11,455 bases of DNA from Omnitrophica WOR_2 bacterium RIFCSPLOWO2_01_FULL_41_12. GTDB taxonomy: Bacteria; Omnitrophota; Gorgyraeia; Gygaellales; Profunditerraquicolaceae. The DNA lies in contig MHGW01000006.1 in the NCBI GenBank assembly GCA_001805765.1, positions 6,035 through 17,489 of the forward strand, given 5' to 3'. Position numbers and translations under genes: made by a program. Under the pieces are notes generated by a model, which was not told the origin of the DNA, searched no databases, and saw only the letters and a list, made by a program, of their open reading frames with translations. Every line of letters starts with the position of its first letter. Position 1 is the first letter of the stretch. Below are positions 1 through 7,248 of the stretch, piece by piece.

Positions 1-480
1 TGTGTTTCTGATGGTTACAATTCTGGTTAAGGCAGCGAAAGAATCATTAGGGATATTAAAATATTCTACTTTTATATTCAGCCCCAGGGTGAAATTAGAT
101 TCTTCTATTTTTAAGCCAGAGGGGCTAATGGACATTTTATGGCTTAGATTAAAGCCGGAATTTACCCATTGGCAATGAAAAGGCTCATAAAAGATAATTT
201 TTTTGCCAGAGGATATTTTTATGAAGGTGCGAAATCCTTGTAAGGAGGTCAGCTGCCAGGCCTTATTTGCGGGAAAAAACTCTAAGATAGCGCGGTCCTT
301 ATCCTTTGTGCCAAAACTGGCTATGGCTTGTCCGCGGTTGACATAGAAGGTCCACATGGGTATTCCGTATTTACCCGCGATTCCGGGGAAGAAATTAGCC
401 AGGGGTTTAGCGAAGTTATAATTTTCAATCACAAACTCGCCGGCTGAATTTAGGTAATATTTGGGGTTTTTGTCTTTCAT
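1..480 (-). CDS. N-terminal part of a large carbohydrate-active-enzyme-like protein (cellobiose phosphorylase-like), cut by the window edge
   Basis: An uninterrupted 160-codon frame reads leftward from the ATG whose complement is at 478-480 and leaves the window still open. The translation begins MKDKNPKYYLNSAGEFVIEN. It continues with segments such as PGIAGKYGIPMWTFYVNRGQ, ASFGTKDKDRAILEFFPANK and LQGFRTFIKI. From memory, this N-terminal pattern (an aromatic-rich lead, then 'FYVNRGQ.IASFG..DKD.ILEF.PANKA') is typical of large proteins of about 1,000 residues annotated as cellobiose phosphorylase or GH94/GH36-like in anaerobic bacteria. The catalytic region is not in the window, so substrate and activity cannot be stated. 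The start is the only ATG available: an in-frame TAG lies six codons upstream. No clear Shine-Dalgarno sequence precedes it. The gene is transcribed divergently from the gatC operon. Reality as a gene is likely; the family assignment is tentative. Confidence 0.6.
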   Translation of the reverse strand, partial: MKDKNPKYYLNSAGEFVIENYNFAKPLANFFPGIAGKYGIPMWTFYVNRGQAIASFGTKDKDRAILEFFPANKAWQLTSLQGFRTFIKISSGKKIIFYEPFHCQWVNSGFNLSHKMSISPSGLKIEESNFTLGLNIKVEYFNIPNDSFAALTRIVTIRNT

Positions 481-492
481 CTTAACTAAAAT

Positions 493-520
493 ATTCTACA
501 CAATTTCACGTTTTTGTCCA
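493..520 (-). promoter_or_regulatory. possible leftward sigma70-type promoter
   Basis: Read on the minus strand, TGGACA (complement of 515-520) is followed after 16 bases by TAGAAT (complement of 493-498). These match the -35 and -10 consensus at 5 of 6 positions each. The placement just upstream of the leftward gene start at 480 is plausible but would give a very short 5' leader. This is inference from consensus only. Confidence 0.35.
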
Positions 521-547
521 CACTTTTTATTATGAGGGTATAAGTGT

Positions 548-576
548 TTGACTTTTAAAGTAAAGGATGTTAATAT
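548..576 (+). promoter_or_regulatory. sigma70-type promoter for the gatC operon
   Basis: TTGACT (548-553) and TAATAT (571-576) are separated by exactly 17 bases, close to the ideal vegetative promoter. Transcription would start near 583, about 20 bases before the gatC ATG. GGAGG at 594-598 then gives a good ribosome binding site six bases upstream of the start codon. No comparably clear promoter was noticed further right, so this may drive much of the rightward run. Confidence 0.65.
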
Positions 577-604
577 AAAAAGTTAATTATTATGGAGGCG
601 CTCT

Positions 605-892
605 ATGGCTATAGATAAAGAAACAGTTAAATATGCGGCAAAACTTGCCCGTATCGAATTGAAACCAAAAGAATTAGAGAAATTATCCCTTCAGTTGCAG
701 GATACCCTGGATTTTATTGACCAGTTAAAAAAACTGGATATTAAAGAGATAAATCCCACGAGCCATATCCTGCCGATGAATAATGTTTTTAGAGAAGATA
801 AAATAAAGGATTCCTTACCTATAAAAAAAGTTTTAGATAATGCGCCCGCTTTAGAAAGGAACTTCTTTGTAGTGCCGAAGGTGATTGAGTGA
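605..892 (+). CDS. gatC: Asp/Glu-tRNA amidotransferase subunit C
   Basis: This 95-residue protein is the small subunit of the GatCAB amidotransferase, which converts Glu-tRNA(Gln) and/or Asp-tRNA(Asn) to the amidated form. GatC wraps around and stabilises the GatA-GatB interface. Family hallmarks are visible: an N-terminal 'VKYAAKLARIEL' helix, a 'LDFIDQLKKLDI' segment followed by 'PTSHILPMNNVFREDK', and a C-terminal 'VVPKVIE' tail. The length is normal. The ATG at 605 is preceded by GGAGG with six bases of spacing. The stop codon overlaps the gatA start (TGATG), and gatA and gatB follow, so this is the standard gatCAB order. Identification does not depend on context alone. Confidence 0.95.
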   Translation: MAIDKETVKYAAKLARIELKPKELEKLSLQLQDTLDFIDQLKKLDIKEINPTSHILPMNNVFREDKIKDSLPIKKVLDNAPALERNFFVVPKVIE

Positions 893-2304
893 TGACTGCG
901 CACGAATTGTTCGATAAATTAAACCGTAAAGAAATTAGTCCTAGAGATATCATAACTTCGCTGCAAGATAGGATAAGACAGATAGACCCTAAAGTCAAAG
1001 CTTATGTGAGATTATCTGATTCTTTGCACCAAACACCGATTTTGTCAGGTATCCCCATTTCCATCAAAGACAATATTTGTACCGAAGGATACAATACTGA
1101 ATGCTGCTCTAAAATTTTAGCGGGGTTTAAACCGCCTTATGATGCTACGGTGATTACTAAGTTAAAAGAGGCAGGAGCTACAGTACTGGATGTAAAGACT
1201 AATATGGACGAATTCGCCTTTGGCTCATCTACGGAGAATTCCTGTTTTGGCCCCAGCCGTAATCCCTGGAATTTAGAATGTGTTCCCGGAGGTTCATCCG
1301 GTGGCTCTGCGGCAGCAGTAGCCGCGGATGAAGCAATCTGGGCCTTAGGTTCAGATACCGGCGGTTCTATCCGTCAACCCGCTTCTTTCTGCGGCGTAGT
1401 CGGGCTTAAGCCTACTTATGGAAGGGTCTCCCGTTATGGTTTAATTGCTTTTGCTTCCAGTTTAGATCAGATCGGGCCAATCACTAAAGATGTGAGAGAT
1501 TGTGCAATATTAATGAATATTATTTCTGGATTTGACGCTCATGATTCTACTTCGGTTGACCTTAAGGTGCCGGATTATACCAAAGGATTAGTGAATGATA
1601 TAAAGGGAATAAAAATAGGCATTCCCAAAGAATATTTTGTGGAAGGCATGGATGCCGAAGTGAAAACAATAGTCCAGGAAGCAGTGCATAAACTTAAAGA
1701 TTTAGGCGCGGATTTAAAAGAAGTTACCTTGCCGCATACTGAATATGCGGTGAGCGTTTATTATATCGTGGCTACTGCCGAGGCCAGTTCTAATTTATCC
1801 AGATTTGACGGCGTGCAATATGGCTTCCGGGCGAAGAGCGCGAAAAGTAAAAACTTAATAGATATGTATGAAAGCACTCGGGGCAATGGATTCGGAGAAG
1901 AGGCTAAGAGAAGGATTATCCTGGGCACTTTTGCTTTATCGCACGGTTATTACGATGCTTATTATCTCAGGGCCTTAAAAGTGCGTACGCTGATAAAAGA
2001 GGATTTTGACAAAGTATTTAAAGATTTTGATTGCATCGTTACCCCTACTTCTCCTACGCCGGCATTTAAAATCGGCGAAAAAATAAAAGACCCTTTAAAG
2101 ATGTATCTTTCGGATATTTATACCATATCCGCCAATTTAGCCGGGATACCTGCCATATCTATACCTTGCGGCTTTACTAAGAAGCGCCTGCCCGTGGGAT
2201 TACAGATTTTAGCTAAAGCCTTTAATGAAGAGATGCTTTTCAGGGCCGCCTATACTTACGAACAAAATACGCCTTGGCATTTAGAAAAACCCAAAATAGA
2301 GTAA
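892..2304 (+). CDS. gatA: Asp/Glu-tRNA amidotransferase subunit A (amidase)
   Basis: GatA is the glutaminase subunit: it hydrolyses glutamine and passes ammonia to GatB. The 470-residue protein carries the amidase-signature family catalytic triad. By alignment to known members these are Lys59 (in PISIKDN), the cis-Ser Ser135 (in PGGSSGGSAAAVA) and the nucleophile Ser159 (in GSDTGGSIRQPAS). The C-terminal 'GIPAISIPCGF' and 'LPVGLQILAKAFNEEMLFRAA' segments are also typical, and the length is normal. I chose the ATG at 892, which overlaps the gatC TGA. It has AGGTGA at 879-884 as a plausible ribosome binding site. A GTG one codon upstream at 889 is possible but less likely. The TAA stop merges directly into the GGGAC/GTCCC repeat element that separates this gene from gatB. 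Confidence 0.96.
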   Translation: MTAHELFDKLNRKEISPRDIITSLQDRIRQIDPKVKAYVRLSDSLHQTPILSGIPISIKDNICTEGYNTECCSKILAGFKPPYDATVITKLKEAGATVLDVKTNMDEFAFGSSTENSCFGPSRNPWNLECVPGGSSGGSAAAVAADEAIWALGSDTGGSIRQPASFCGVVGLKPTYGRVSRYGLIAFASSLDQIGPITKDVRDCAILMNIISGFDAHDSTSVDLKVPDYTKGLVNDIKGIKIGIPKEYFVEGMDAEVKTIVQEAVHKLKDLGADLKEVTLPHTEYAVSVYYIVATAEASSNLSRFDGVQYGFRAKSAKSKNLIDMYESTRGNGFGEEAKRRIILGTFALSHGYYDAYYLRALKVRTLIKEDFDKVFKDFDCIVTPTSPTPAFKIGEKIKDPLKMYLSDIYTISANLAGIPAISIPCGFTKKRLPVGLQILAKAFNEEMLFRAAYTYEQNTPWHLEKPKIE

Positions 2305-2357
2305 GGGACTGTCCCCGAAGGGAGAGAGGGACAGACCGCCTAAGGCGGCCTGTCCCT
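2304..2357 (+). repeat. GGGAC/GTCCC palindromic hairpin element between gatA and gatB
   Basis: The gatA-gatB gap is filled by four alternating modules: GGGAC (2305-2309), GTCCC (2311-2315), GGGAC (2328-2332) and GTCCC (2352-2356). The main structure is a stem in which AGGGACAG (2327-2334) pairs with CTGTCCCT (2350-2357). After one A-C mismatch it continues as CCGCC (2336-2340) with GGCGG (2344-2348), closed by a TAA triloop. A smaller hairpin, TCCC-CGAA-GGGA, lies at 2312-2323. The outer AGGGAC and GTCCCT ends could also pair across the whole element. No T-run follows, so it is not a standard terminator. It resembles the dispersed REP-like palindromes that some bacteria carry between genes. 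Copy number elsewhere in the genome cannot be seen here. Confidence 0.6.
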
Positions 2358-2363
2358 AAAGAG

Positions 2364-3800
2364 ATGACTTACGAGCCAGTAATCGGATTAGAGGTGCACT
2401 TACATTTAAAAACCCAAACTAAAGCCTTCTGCGGCTGTTCCACAGAGTTTGGCCAAGAACCAAATTCGCAGGTCTGCCCGGTCTGTCTGGGTTTTCCCGG
2501 AAGCCTGCCCGTGCTCAATAAGACCGCCTTGGATTATGGGCTAAAAGTGGCCTTGGCCTTAAACTGCCAGATACAGGAATATACTAAGTTTGACCGTAAG
2601 AATTATTTTTATCCGGATTTGCCTAAAAATTATCAGATTTCCCAATATGATTTGCCTCTTTCCAAAAATGGCTTTTTAGAGATAGCCCTGGACGGTGGTA
2701 AACTTAAGCGCATCGGCATACGCCGCGTGCACTTAGAAGAAGACGCAGGAAAATTAATTCACCAGGAAGATTCAAGCCTAATAGATTTTAACCGCGCAGG
2801 GATTCCTTTATTAGAGATTGTCAGCGAGCCAGGCCTGAATTCGCCTGGAGAGGCCCATGAATATTTAACTACACTAAAGAGCATTATTGAATATTTGTAT
2901 GTTTCTGACTGCGATATGGAGAAAGGGTCTTTGCGCTGCGATGCCAATATCTCATTACGAAAGACAGGCCAGCAAGATTTAGGTACAAAGGCTGAATTAA
3001 AGAATATGAATTCTTTTAAAGCGGTAAAAGAGGCATTGACCTTTGAGATAGAGCGTCAGGCGGAATTATTAAACCAGAAAAAAACCGTGGTTCAGGAAAC
3101 AAGGTCATGGGATGTAAAAAATTTAGAGACAGTTTCTATGCGCACAAAAGAGGAGGCGCAAGATTACCGCTATTTTCCCGAGCCGGATTTGCCTCCCTTT
3201 ATCTTAAGCCCTGACAAAATCACAGAGATTAAAAAAACTATTCCCGAACTGCCCCGCGATAAAATGCTGCGTTTTGTTAAAGATTACGGGCTATCAGATT
3301 ATGATGCAAAAATTTTAGTGGCAACATTAAAAGACGCAAATTTTAGCGAAGAATGTATAAGATTGTATTCTAAAAATGACAAAAAACCCATAGTAAATTG
3401 GTTGATCGGGCCGATACTTTATGAAGCGAATAGCCGAAATTGCAATTTATCTGACTTGGGAGTTGCGGTTAAAGATTTGATAGGGTTGGTTGATTTTGTG
3501 GAAAGACAGGAGATTTCATATCTAGCCGCAAAGTCGGTGTTGAGTGAGATGATTAACATAAAGGATTCTCCCGCGAATATAATCCAAAAGAAAAATTTAG
3601 CGCAGATTTCCGATATTAAAAGTTTAGAATTGCAGGTAGGGGAAGTTTTAAAAGAAAACCCCAAATCTATTCAGGATTACAAAGCAGGCAAGGGTAATGC
3701 CATAATGTTTCTGGTGGGGCAGATTATGAAAAAGACAGGGGGAAAAGCAAATCCCAAAGTAGTCCAGGAAATACTGAAACGGAGGCTGAGTAATGCGTAA
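2364..3800 (+). CDS. gatB: Asp/Glu-tRNA amidotransferase subunit B
   Basis: GatB is the kinase/transamidase subunit: it binds the misacylated tRNA, activates the carboxyl group and uses ammonia from GatA. The 478-residue product starts MTYEPVIGLEVHLHLKTQTK. It has a CxC...CxxC set (Cys23, Cys25, Cys38, Cys41) consistent with the zinc site seen in many bacterial GatB proteins. The family signature is DFNRAGIPLLEIVSEP, and the C-terminal YqeY-like domain ends 'GKANPKVVQEILKRRL'. The frame is open upstream to 2274, but that extension would read through the hairpin element and the end of gatA and lacks family similarity. The ATG at 2364 gives the normal N-terminus. The start has no strong Shine-Dalgarno sequence (only AAAGAG upstream), possibly because the repeat element displaced it. 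The last eight bases overlap the next gene. Confidence 0.95.
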   Translation: MTYEPVIGLEVHLHLKTQTKAFCGCSTEFGQEPNSQVCPVCLGFPGSLPVLNKTALDYGLKVALALNCQIQEYTKFDRKNYFYPDLPKNYQISQYDLPLSKNGFLEIALDGGKLKRIGIRRVHLEEDAGKLIHQEDSSLIDFNRAGIPLLEIVSEPGLNSPGEAHEYLTTLKSIIEYLYVSDCDMEKGSLRCDANISLRKTGQQDLGTKAELKNMNSFKAVKEALTFEIERQAELLNQKKTVVQETRSWDVKNLETVSMRTKEEAQDYRYFPEPDLPPFILSPDKITEIKKTIPELPRDKMLRFVKDYGLSDYDAKILVATLKDANFSEECIRLYSKNDKKPIVNWLIGPILYEANSRNCNLSDLGVAVKDLIGLVDFVERQEISYLAAKSVLSEMINIKDSPANIIQKKNLAQISDIKSLELQVGEVLKENPKSIQDYKAGKGNAIMFLVGQIMKKTGGKANPKVVQEILKRRLSNA

Positions 3801-5070
3801 GAAAATTTTTATCGCTATAGTTTTAAGTGTAGTTATCTTTACCAGTTTTTCCCTAGCGGTATCGGCTATGGAAAAAAAGAAAAAAGATGACTTATATCGG
3901 CAGGTAGCGCTTTTTTCAGATGCCCTGGCAATAATCCAATCGGATTACGTAGATGAGATTTCAGCGCGCGATTTAATCTACGGGGCCTTAAAAGGAATGG
4001 TTTCGGCATTAGACCCGCACAGCCAATTTATGGACCCCGACACATACAATGAATTAAAAGTGGACACAGAAGGAAAATTCGGCGGTTTAGGGATAGAGAT
4101 TACCATAAAAGACGGTCTATTAACCATCATCACGCCGATTGAAGATACGCCGGCCTGGCAAGCGGGAATAAAAGCCAATGACCGGATTGTGAAGATTAAC
4201 AATGAGATCACCCGGGATATCAGCCTGACTGAATCAGTTAAGAAATTACGCGGCAAGCCCGGCGAAGCAGTAACCTTAACTATTTTAAGAGAATCGGAAA
4301 AAAAACTTTTAGAATTTAAAATAGTGCGCGATATCATAAAAATAAAGGATATAAAAGAAGCGAAGATTTTAGAGGAAGGGGTGGGTTATATCCGCTTAGT
4401 GGAATTCAGGGAAGGCACATCCGGGCAATTGGACAACGCACTCTCGGATTTAAAGAAAAATGGGATGAATGCGCTGATACTGGATTTACGCAACAATCCC
4501 GGAGGACTATTGGATGTAGCGGTAAAAGTGGTGGAAAAATTTATCGAGAAAGAAAAATTAATCGTTTATACTCAAGGAAGGAAAGCTGCGCAAGATTTAA
4601 AATTTTTCTCACGCAATGCTAACCCTATTCTGGATTTACCCATGGTAGTATTAATCAACGAAGGCTCGGCTTCAGCCAGCGAAATCGTGGCTGCCAGCTT
4701 ACAGGATTACAAACGCGCTATAATATTAGGTATAAAATCATTTGGCAAGGGTTCGGTCCAGACAGTAATCCCTTTAAGCGATGGTTCAGGATTAAGATTA
4801 ACTACCAGCAAGTATTTTTCACCTCTGGGTAAAGTAATACATGGCCAAGGTGTTGCCCCGGATATTGTGGTTGAGGAAGGTAAGATTGAAGTTGCTTCTG
4901 AACAGGAATCTGAATCTAAAAAACCAGAGCAAGTTTTCCAGGAGCTAGAAAAGAAAGAACAATTAGTTCCAGAAACAAAGGCCCTGGACTATAAATCTAA
5001 TAACCAACTGATGCGCGCAGTAGATGTATTAAAGGCGATCAAGATTTACAAAGGCACGCACGGTGGATAG
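3793..5070 (+). CDS. ctp: C-terminal processing peptidase (S41 family), secreted or membrane-attached
   Basis: This 425-residue serine protease of the CtpA/Prc type trims or degrades cell-envelope proteins outside the cytoplasm. A signal or anchor sequence occupies residues 1-25 (KK, then a hydrophobic run ending AVSA). A tail-specific N-terminal region follows, with 'ALDPHSQFMDPDTYNEL' at about 72-88. The PDZ domain spans about 90-180, and the S41 catalytic domain about 190-360. By comparison with E. coli Prc and B. subtilis CtpB, the active site is Ser294 (in GSASASEI), Lys319 (in SFGKGSVQ) and Gln323. The acidic tail (365-400) is low complexity and ends in a short conserved-looking helix. 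GGAGG at 3781-3785, inside gatB, serves as the ribosome binding site. The downstream gene overlaps by eight bases. Confidence 0.93.
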   Translation: MRKKIFIAIVLSVVIFTSFSLAVSAMEKKKKDDLYRQVALFSDALAIIQSDYVDEISARDLIYGALKGMVSALDPHSQFMDPDTYNELKVDTEGKFGGLGIEITIKDGLLTIITPIEDTPAWQAGIKANDRIVKINNEITRDISLTESVKKLRGKPGEAVTLTILRESEKKLLEFKIVRDIIKIKDIKEAKILEEGVGYIRLVEFREGTSGQLDNALSDLKKNGMNALILDLRNNPGGLLDVAVKVVEKFIEKEKLIVYTQGRKAAQDLKFFSRNANPILDLPMVVLINEGSASASEIVAASLQDYKRAIILGIKSFGKGSVQTVIPLSDGSGLRLTTSKYFSPLGKVIHGQGVAPDIVVEEGKIEVASEQESESKKPEQVFQELEKKEQLVPETKALDYKSNNQLMRAVDVLKAIKIYKGTHGG

Positions 5071-5842
5071 ATATAGAAACTTAAAAATAGGAATTTGGGT
5101 ATTATCCGCCATTGTGGTTATACAATGGATATTTATTATAGCCATCACCAGGCCAAAGAAAGCCCCTAAGATTCCTTTGGTGGTCAAAGGTAAGATTGCC
5201 ATTGTCATTGATGATTGGGGTTATAACTTAAATAATTTAAGTATTGCCGAACAGATAAAGCACCCCTTGACTATTGCCATATTGCCTAAACTCCACTTTT
5301 CTCAAACTATTGCCGATAAACTACACGGGCATGGTTTTGAAATAATCCTGCATTTACCTATGGAGCCTAAAGAAAAAATTAGATTAGAAAAAAATACGAT
5401 TACCACCTTTATGGATGAAGGGACTATTAGGAATATCCTCGGCCAAGATTTAACGGATATTAAGCACGCCAGCGGTATTTCTAATCATATGGGTTCCCGG
5501 GCGACACAGGATACAAAGACCATGGAAATTATCTTTAAGGAGTTAAAAAAACGGCGCCTTTATTTCTTGGATAGCCTGGTATCTGCTGATTCTGTGTGTT
5601 TTGACCTGGCGCATAAGATGCATTTGGGTTTTGCCAAGAGAGATATATTTTTAGATAATATAGAATCAGCTGAATATATCAAAGGCCAAATCTATAAATT
5701 AAAAACCAGGGCAACTGTTTTTGGACAGGCCATAGGCATCGGCCATGATAAAAGGGCCACTTTAGAGGTCTTAAGAGAAGTGATGCCAGAAATTGAAAAA
5801 GAAGGCTATAAGTTCGTCTTTGTTTCAGAATTAGTAAAATAA
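5063..5842 (+). CDS. divergent polysaccharide deacetylase family protein (YibQ/DUF610-like), membrane-anchored
   Basis: This 259-residue protein has a short cytoplasmic head, one membrane helix (about 10-28) and an extracytoplasmic domain of the divergent polysaccharide deacetylase family. Visible family motifs are IAIVIDDWGYN (Asp50, Asp51), 'HPLTIAILPKLHFS', 'EIILHLPMEP' (His97), 'GISNHMGSRAT' (His142), 'LYFLDSLVSADS' (Asp170) and 'AIGIGHDKRAT' (His228). In this family, proteins often sit next to S41 peptidases and murein-hydrolase regulators; the substrate is not established. Here the neighbour is the S41 protease, overlapping by eight bases, so co-translation is likely. The start is GTG at 5063, since the next in-frame ATG (residue 100) would remove the anchor and the first motif. 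No strong ribosome binding site precedes it, as expected for translational coupling. Confidence 0.85.
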   Translation: MDRYRNLKIGIWVLSAIVVIQWIFIIAITRPKKAPKIPLVVKGKIAIVIDDWGYNLNNLSIAEQIKHPLTIAILPKLHFSQTIADKLHGHGFEIILHLPMEPKEKIRLEKNTITTFMDEGTIRNILGQDLTDIKHASGISNHMGSRATQDTKTMEIIFKELKKRRLYFLDSLVSADSVCFDLAHKMHLGFAKRDIFLDNIESAEYIKGQIYKLKTRATVFGQAIGIGHDKRATLEVLREVMPEIEKEGYKFVFVSELVK

Positions 5843-5844
5843 AA

Positions 5845-6807
5845 ATGTATGTCTTAGGCATAGAAACATCCTGTGATGAAACTGCGGTATCGGTAGTCAA
5901 GGACGGCAGAAAAATCCTCTCTAATGTTGTAGCATCTTCTTTAACTTTGCATAAAAAATACGGCGGAGTAGTTCCGGAGATCGCCTCCAGGATGCAATTA
6001 GAGACCATTACCGCGGTGGCAGATTCTGCTATAACTAAAGCGGGCTTAAAATTAAAGGATATAGATTTAATCAGCGTCACCGCCAGTCCCGGGCTTTTGG
6101 GTTCTTTATTGGTAGGGATATCCTTTGCTAAAAGCTTGAGCCTGAGTTTAGAAATTCCATTATTAGGCATTAACCATCTTTACAGCCACATCTATGCCAG
6201 CTTTTTAAATGGCTTAGGTACGCAAATGCCATTCGTAGCCTTAATTGTCTCAGGCGGCCATACGAGTTTGTTTTATGTGCAGGATTTTCACAGAATAAAA
6301 TTAATCGGCCAGACCCTGGATGATGCCTGCGGCGAGGCCTTTGATAAGGTGGCTAAGATTTTAGGCTTAGGTTATCCAGGAGGCCCTTTGATTGAACGCT
6401 TGGCAGAAAAGGGCAATCCTAAAAGCATAAGTTTCAGGTGCTCTAATACAAAGAACCCGTTAGATTTTAGTTTTAGCGGGATAAAGACCGCGGTATTATA
6501 TAAAGTTAAAAGTCAAAAGTTAAAAGTCAAAATTAAAAAAGATATTGCTGCTGCATTTCAGGAAGTCATTATAGATACATTGATTAAGAAGGCATTTTTA
6601 GCCTGTAAATTAAAAAGGACAAACCGACTGGTAATAGGCGGGGGAGTAGCCGCCAATAATAGATTAAGAGAAAGATTCTATCGGCAAGCAAAAGAAAAAA
6701 AGATAAGATTAAGTTTTGCGCCAAAAGAACTTTGTATGGATAATGCGGCAATGGTGGCTGGATTAGGGTTTAAGTTGTTTAAAAATGGAGGTGAATATGT
6801 TGCCTGA
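5845..6807 (+). CDS. tsaD: tRNA t6A37 threonylcarbamoyltransferase TsaD
   Basis: TsaD (Gcp/Kae1 family) transfers the threonylcarbamoyl group to A37 of ANN-decoding tRNAs, working with TsaB and TsaE, which are not in this window. The 320-residue sequence has an ASKHA nucleotide-binding fold with LGIETSCDETAVSVV at the N-terminus and 'GINHLYSHIYASF' carrying metal ligands His111 and His115. It also has 'LIVSGGHTSL', 'GEAFDKVAKILGLGYPGGP', 'DFSFSGIKTAV', 'VIGGGVAANNRLRE' and Asp299 in 'CMDNAAMVAG'. The position equivalent to the usual His in 'ASRxH' is Gln51 here (ASRMQLE). The segment around residues 220-230 (KVKSQKLKVK) is encoded by a 14-base tandem repeat. The length is slightly short but complete. 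It starts two bases after the deacetylase stop, and its last 11 bases overlap the MgtC-like gene. Confidence 0.95.
   Translation: MYVLGIETSCDETAVSVVKDGRKILSNVVASSLTLHKKYGGVVPEIASRMQLETITAVADSAITKAGLKLKDIDLISVTASPGLLGSLLVGISFAKSLSLSLEIPLLGINHLYSHIYASFLNGLGTQMPFVALIVSGGHTSLFYVQDFHRIKLIGQTLDDACGEAFDKVAKILGLGYPGGPLIERLAEKGNPKSISFRCSNTKNPLDFSFSGIKTAVLYKVKSQKLKVKIKKDIAAAFQEVIIDTLIKKAFLACKLKRTNRLVIGGGVAANNRLRERFYRQAKEKKIRLSFAPKELCMDNAAMVAGLGFKLFKNGGEYVA
6504..6531 (+). repeat. 14-base tandem repeat inside tsaD
   Basis: AGTTAAAAGTCAAA occurs twice in perfect tandem (6504-6517 and 6518-6531). The unit is not a multiple of three, so the two copies are read in different frames and give a Lys-rich stretch in a variable loop of TsaD before the conserved 'DIAAAFQE' helix. 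The reading frame stays open. The motif looks like the A-rich short dispersed repeats common between genes in some uncultured bacteria. That comparison is from memory. Confidence 0.75.
6787..6791 (+). promoter_or_regulatory. ribosome binding site that fixes the MgtC-like start
   Basis: GGAGG (inside GGAGGTGA, 6787-6794) lies within the 3' end of tsaD, five bases upstream of the ATG at 6797. It also overlaps the alternative ATG at 6785, which cannot use it, so 6797 is preferred. Confidence 0.75.
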
Positions 6808-7234
6808 TACTCAAATTTTCTTGCGTTTAAGTTTATCCGTAATTTTTAGCGGACTGATTGGCCTGGAGCGGCAAATGTATCGGCGCACTGCAGGCTTAAG
6901 GACACATATCCTGGTGTGCCTGGGTGCCTGTCTTATAATGTTGACATCCCTCTATGTTTTTGATATATATAAAAATGAGGTTCCCTTAGATCCTAGCCGG
7001 ATTGCCGCAGGAGTAATCACCGGTATTGGTTTTTTATGCGCGGGGACAATTATCCGCGAAAGGGAAAGCATCAGAGGCCTGACTACAGCAGCCAGCCTCT
7101 GGGTAGTGGCAGGCATTGGTTTGGCGGTGGGATGCGGTTTTTATAGCGCGGCAATGTATACCACCGTATTATCTTTGATTGTTCTTTTATTTTTAAGATA
7201 CGCGGAAAAAATGTTATTTGAAGAGGAGAAATAA
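6797..7234 (+). CDS. MgtC/SapB family inner-membrane protein
   Basis: This 145-residue hydrophobic protein has about four or five membrane helices (roughly 5-23, 34-55, 67-87, 97-113 and 115-134). Family motifs are evident: 'SGLIGLERQMYRRTAGLRTHILVC' (cited in part), 'LDPSRIAAGVITGIGFLCAG' and 'IRGLTTAASLWVVAGIGLAVG'. The MgtC/SapB family includes Salmonella MgtC, which affects F-type ATPase and magnesium or phosphate homeostasis. Most environmental members have no known role, and this short form has only the membrane domain without a C-terminal ACT-like extension. The start at 6797 has a good GGAGG and overlaps tsaD by 11 bases. An in-frame ATG at 6785 would add only MEVN. Nothing in the neighbourhood suggests a specific ion. 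Confidence 0.88.
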   Translation: MLPDTQIFLRLSLSVIFSGLIGLERQMYRRTAGLRTHILVCLGACLIMLTSLYVFDIYKNEVPLDPSRIAAGVITGIGFLCAGTIIRERESIRGLTTAASLWVVAGIGLAVGCGFYSAAMYTTVLSLIVLLFLRYAEKMLFEEEK

Positions 7235-7248
7235 CAAGGAGGTGGAAG

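Noticed and set aside
889..891. GTG start one codon upstream of the gatA ATG
   Set aside because: It adds only one residue; ATG at 892 overlapping the gatC stop is the more usual arrangement with suitable ribosome binding site spacing.
2327..2357. Hairpin as a rho-independent terminator of gatCA
   Set aside because: The stem is strong but is followed by TAAAGAG rather than a T-run, and gatB must be expressed with gatA and gatC.
2274..2363. A 30-codon upstream extension of gatB in the same frame
   Set aside because: It would translate the end of gatA in another frame plus the hairpin element, giving an Arg-rich peptide with no family similarity; the GatB N-terminus begins at the ATG at 2364.
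3978..4337. Minus-strand open frame of 119 codons inside the S41 protease gene
   Set aside because: It lies antisense to a well-conserved coding region, shows no family motifs and has no ribosome binding site that I could see.
5679..6170. Minus-strand open frame of 163 codons across the deacetylase-tsaD junction
   Set aside because: It is antisense to conserved parts of two clearly real genes and its translation shows no recognisable domain.
6785..6796. ATG at 6785 as start of the MgtC-like gene
   Set aside because: It overlaps the only good ribosome binding site (GGAGG, 6787-6791), which is correctly spaced for the ATG at 6797.
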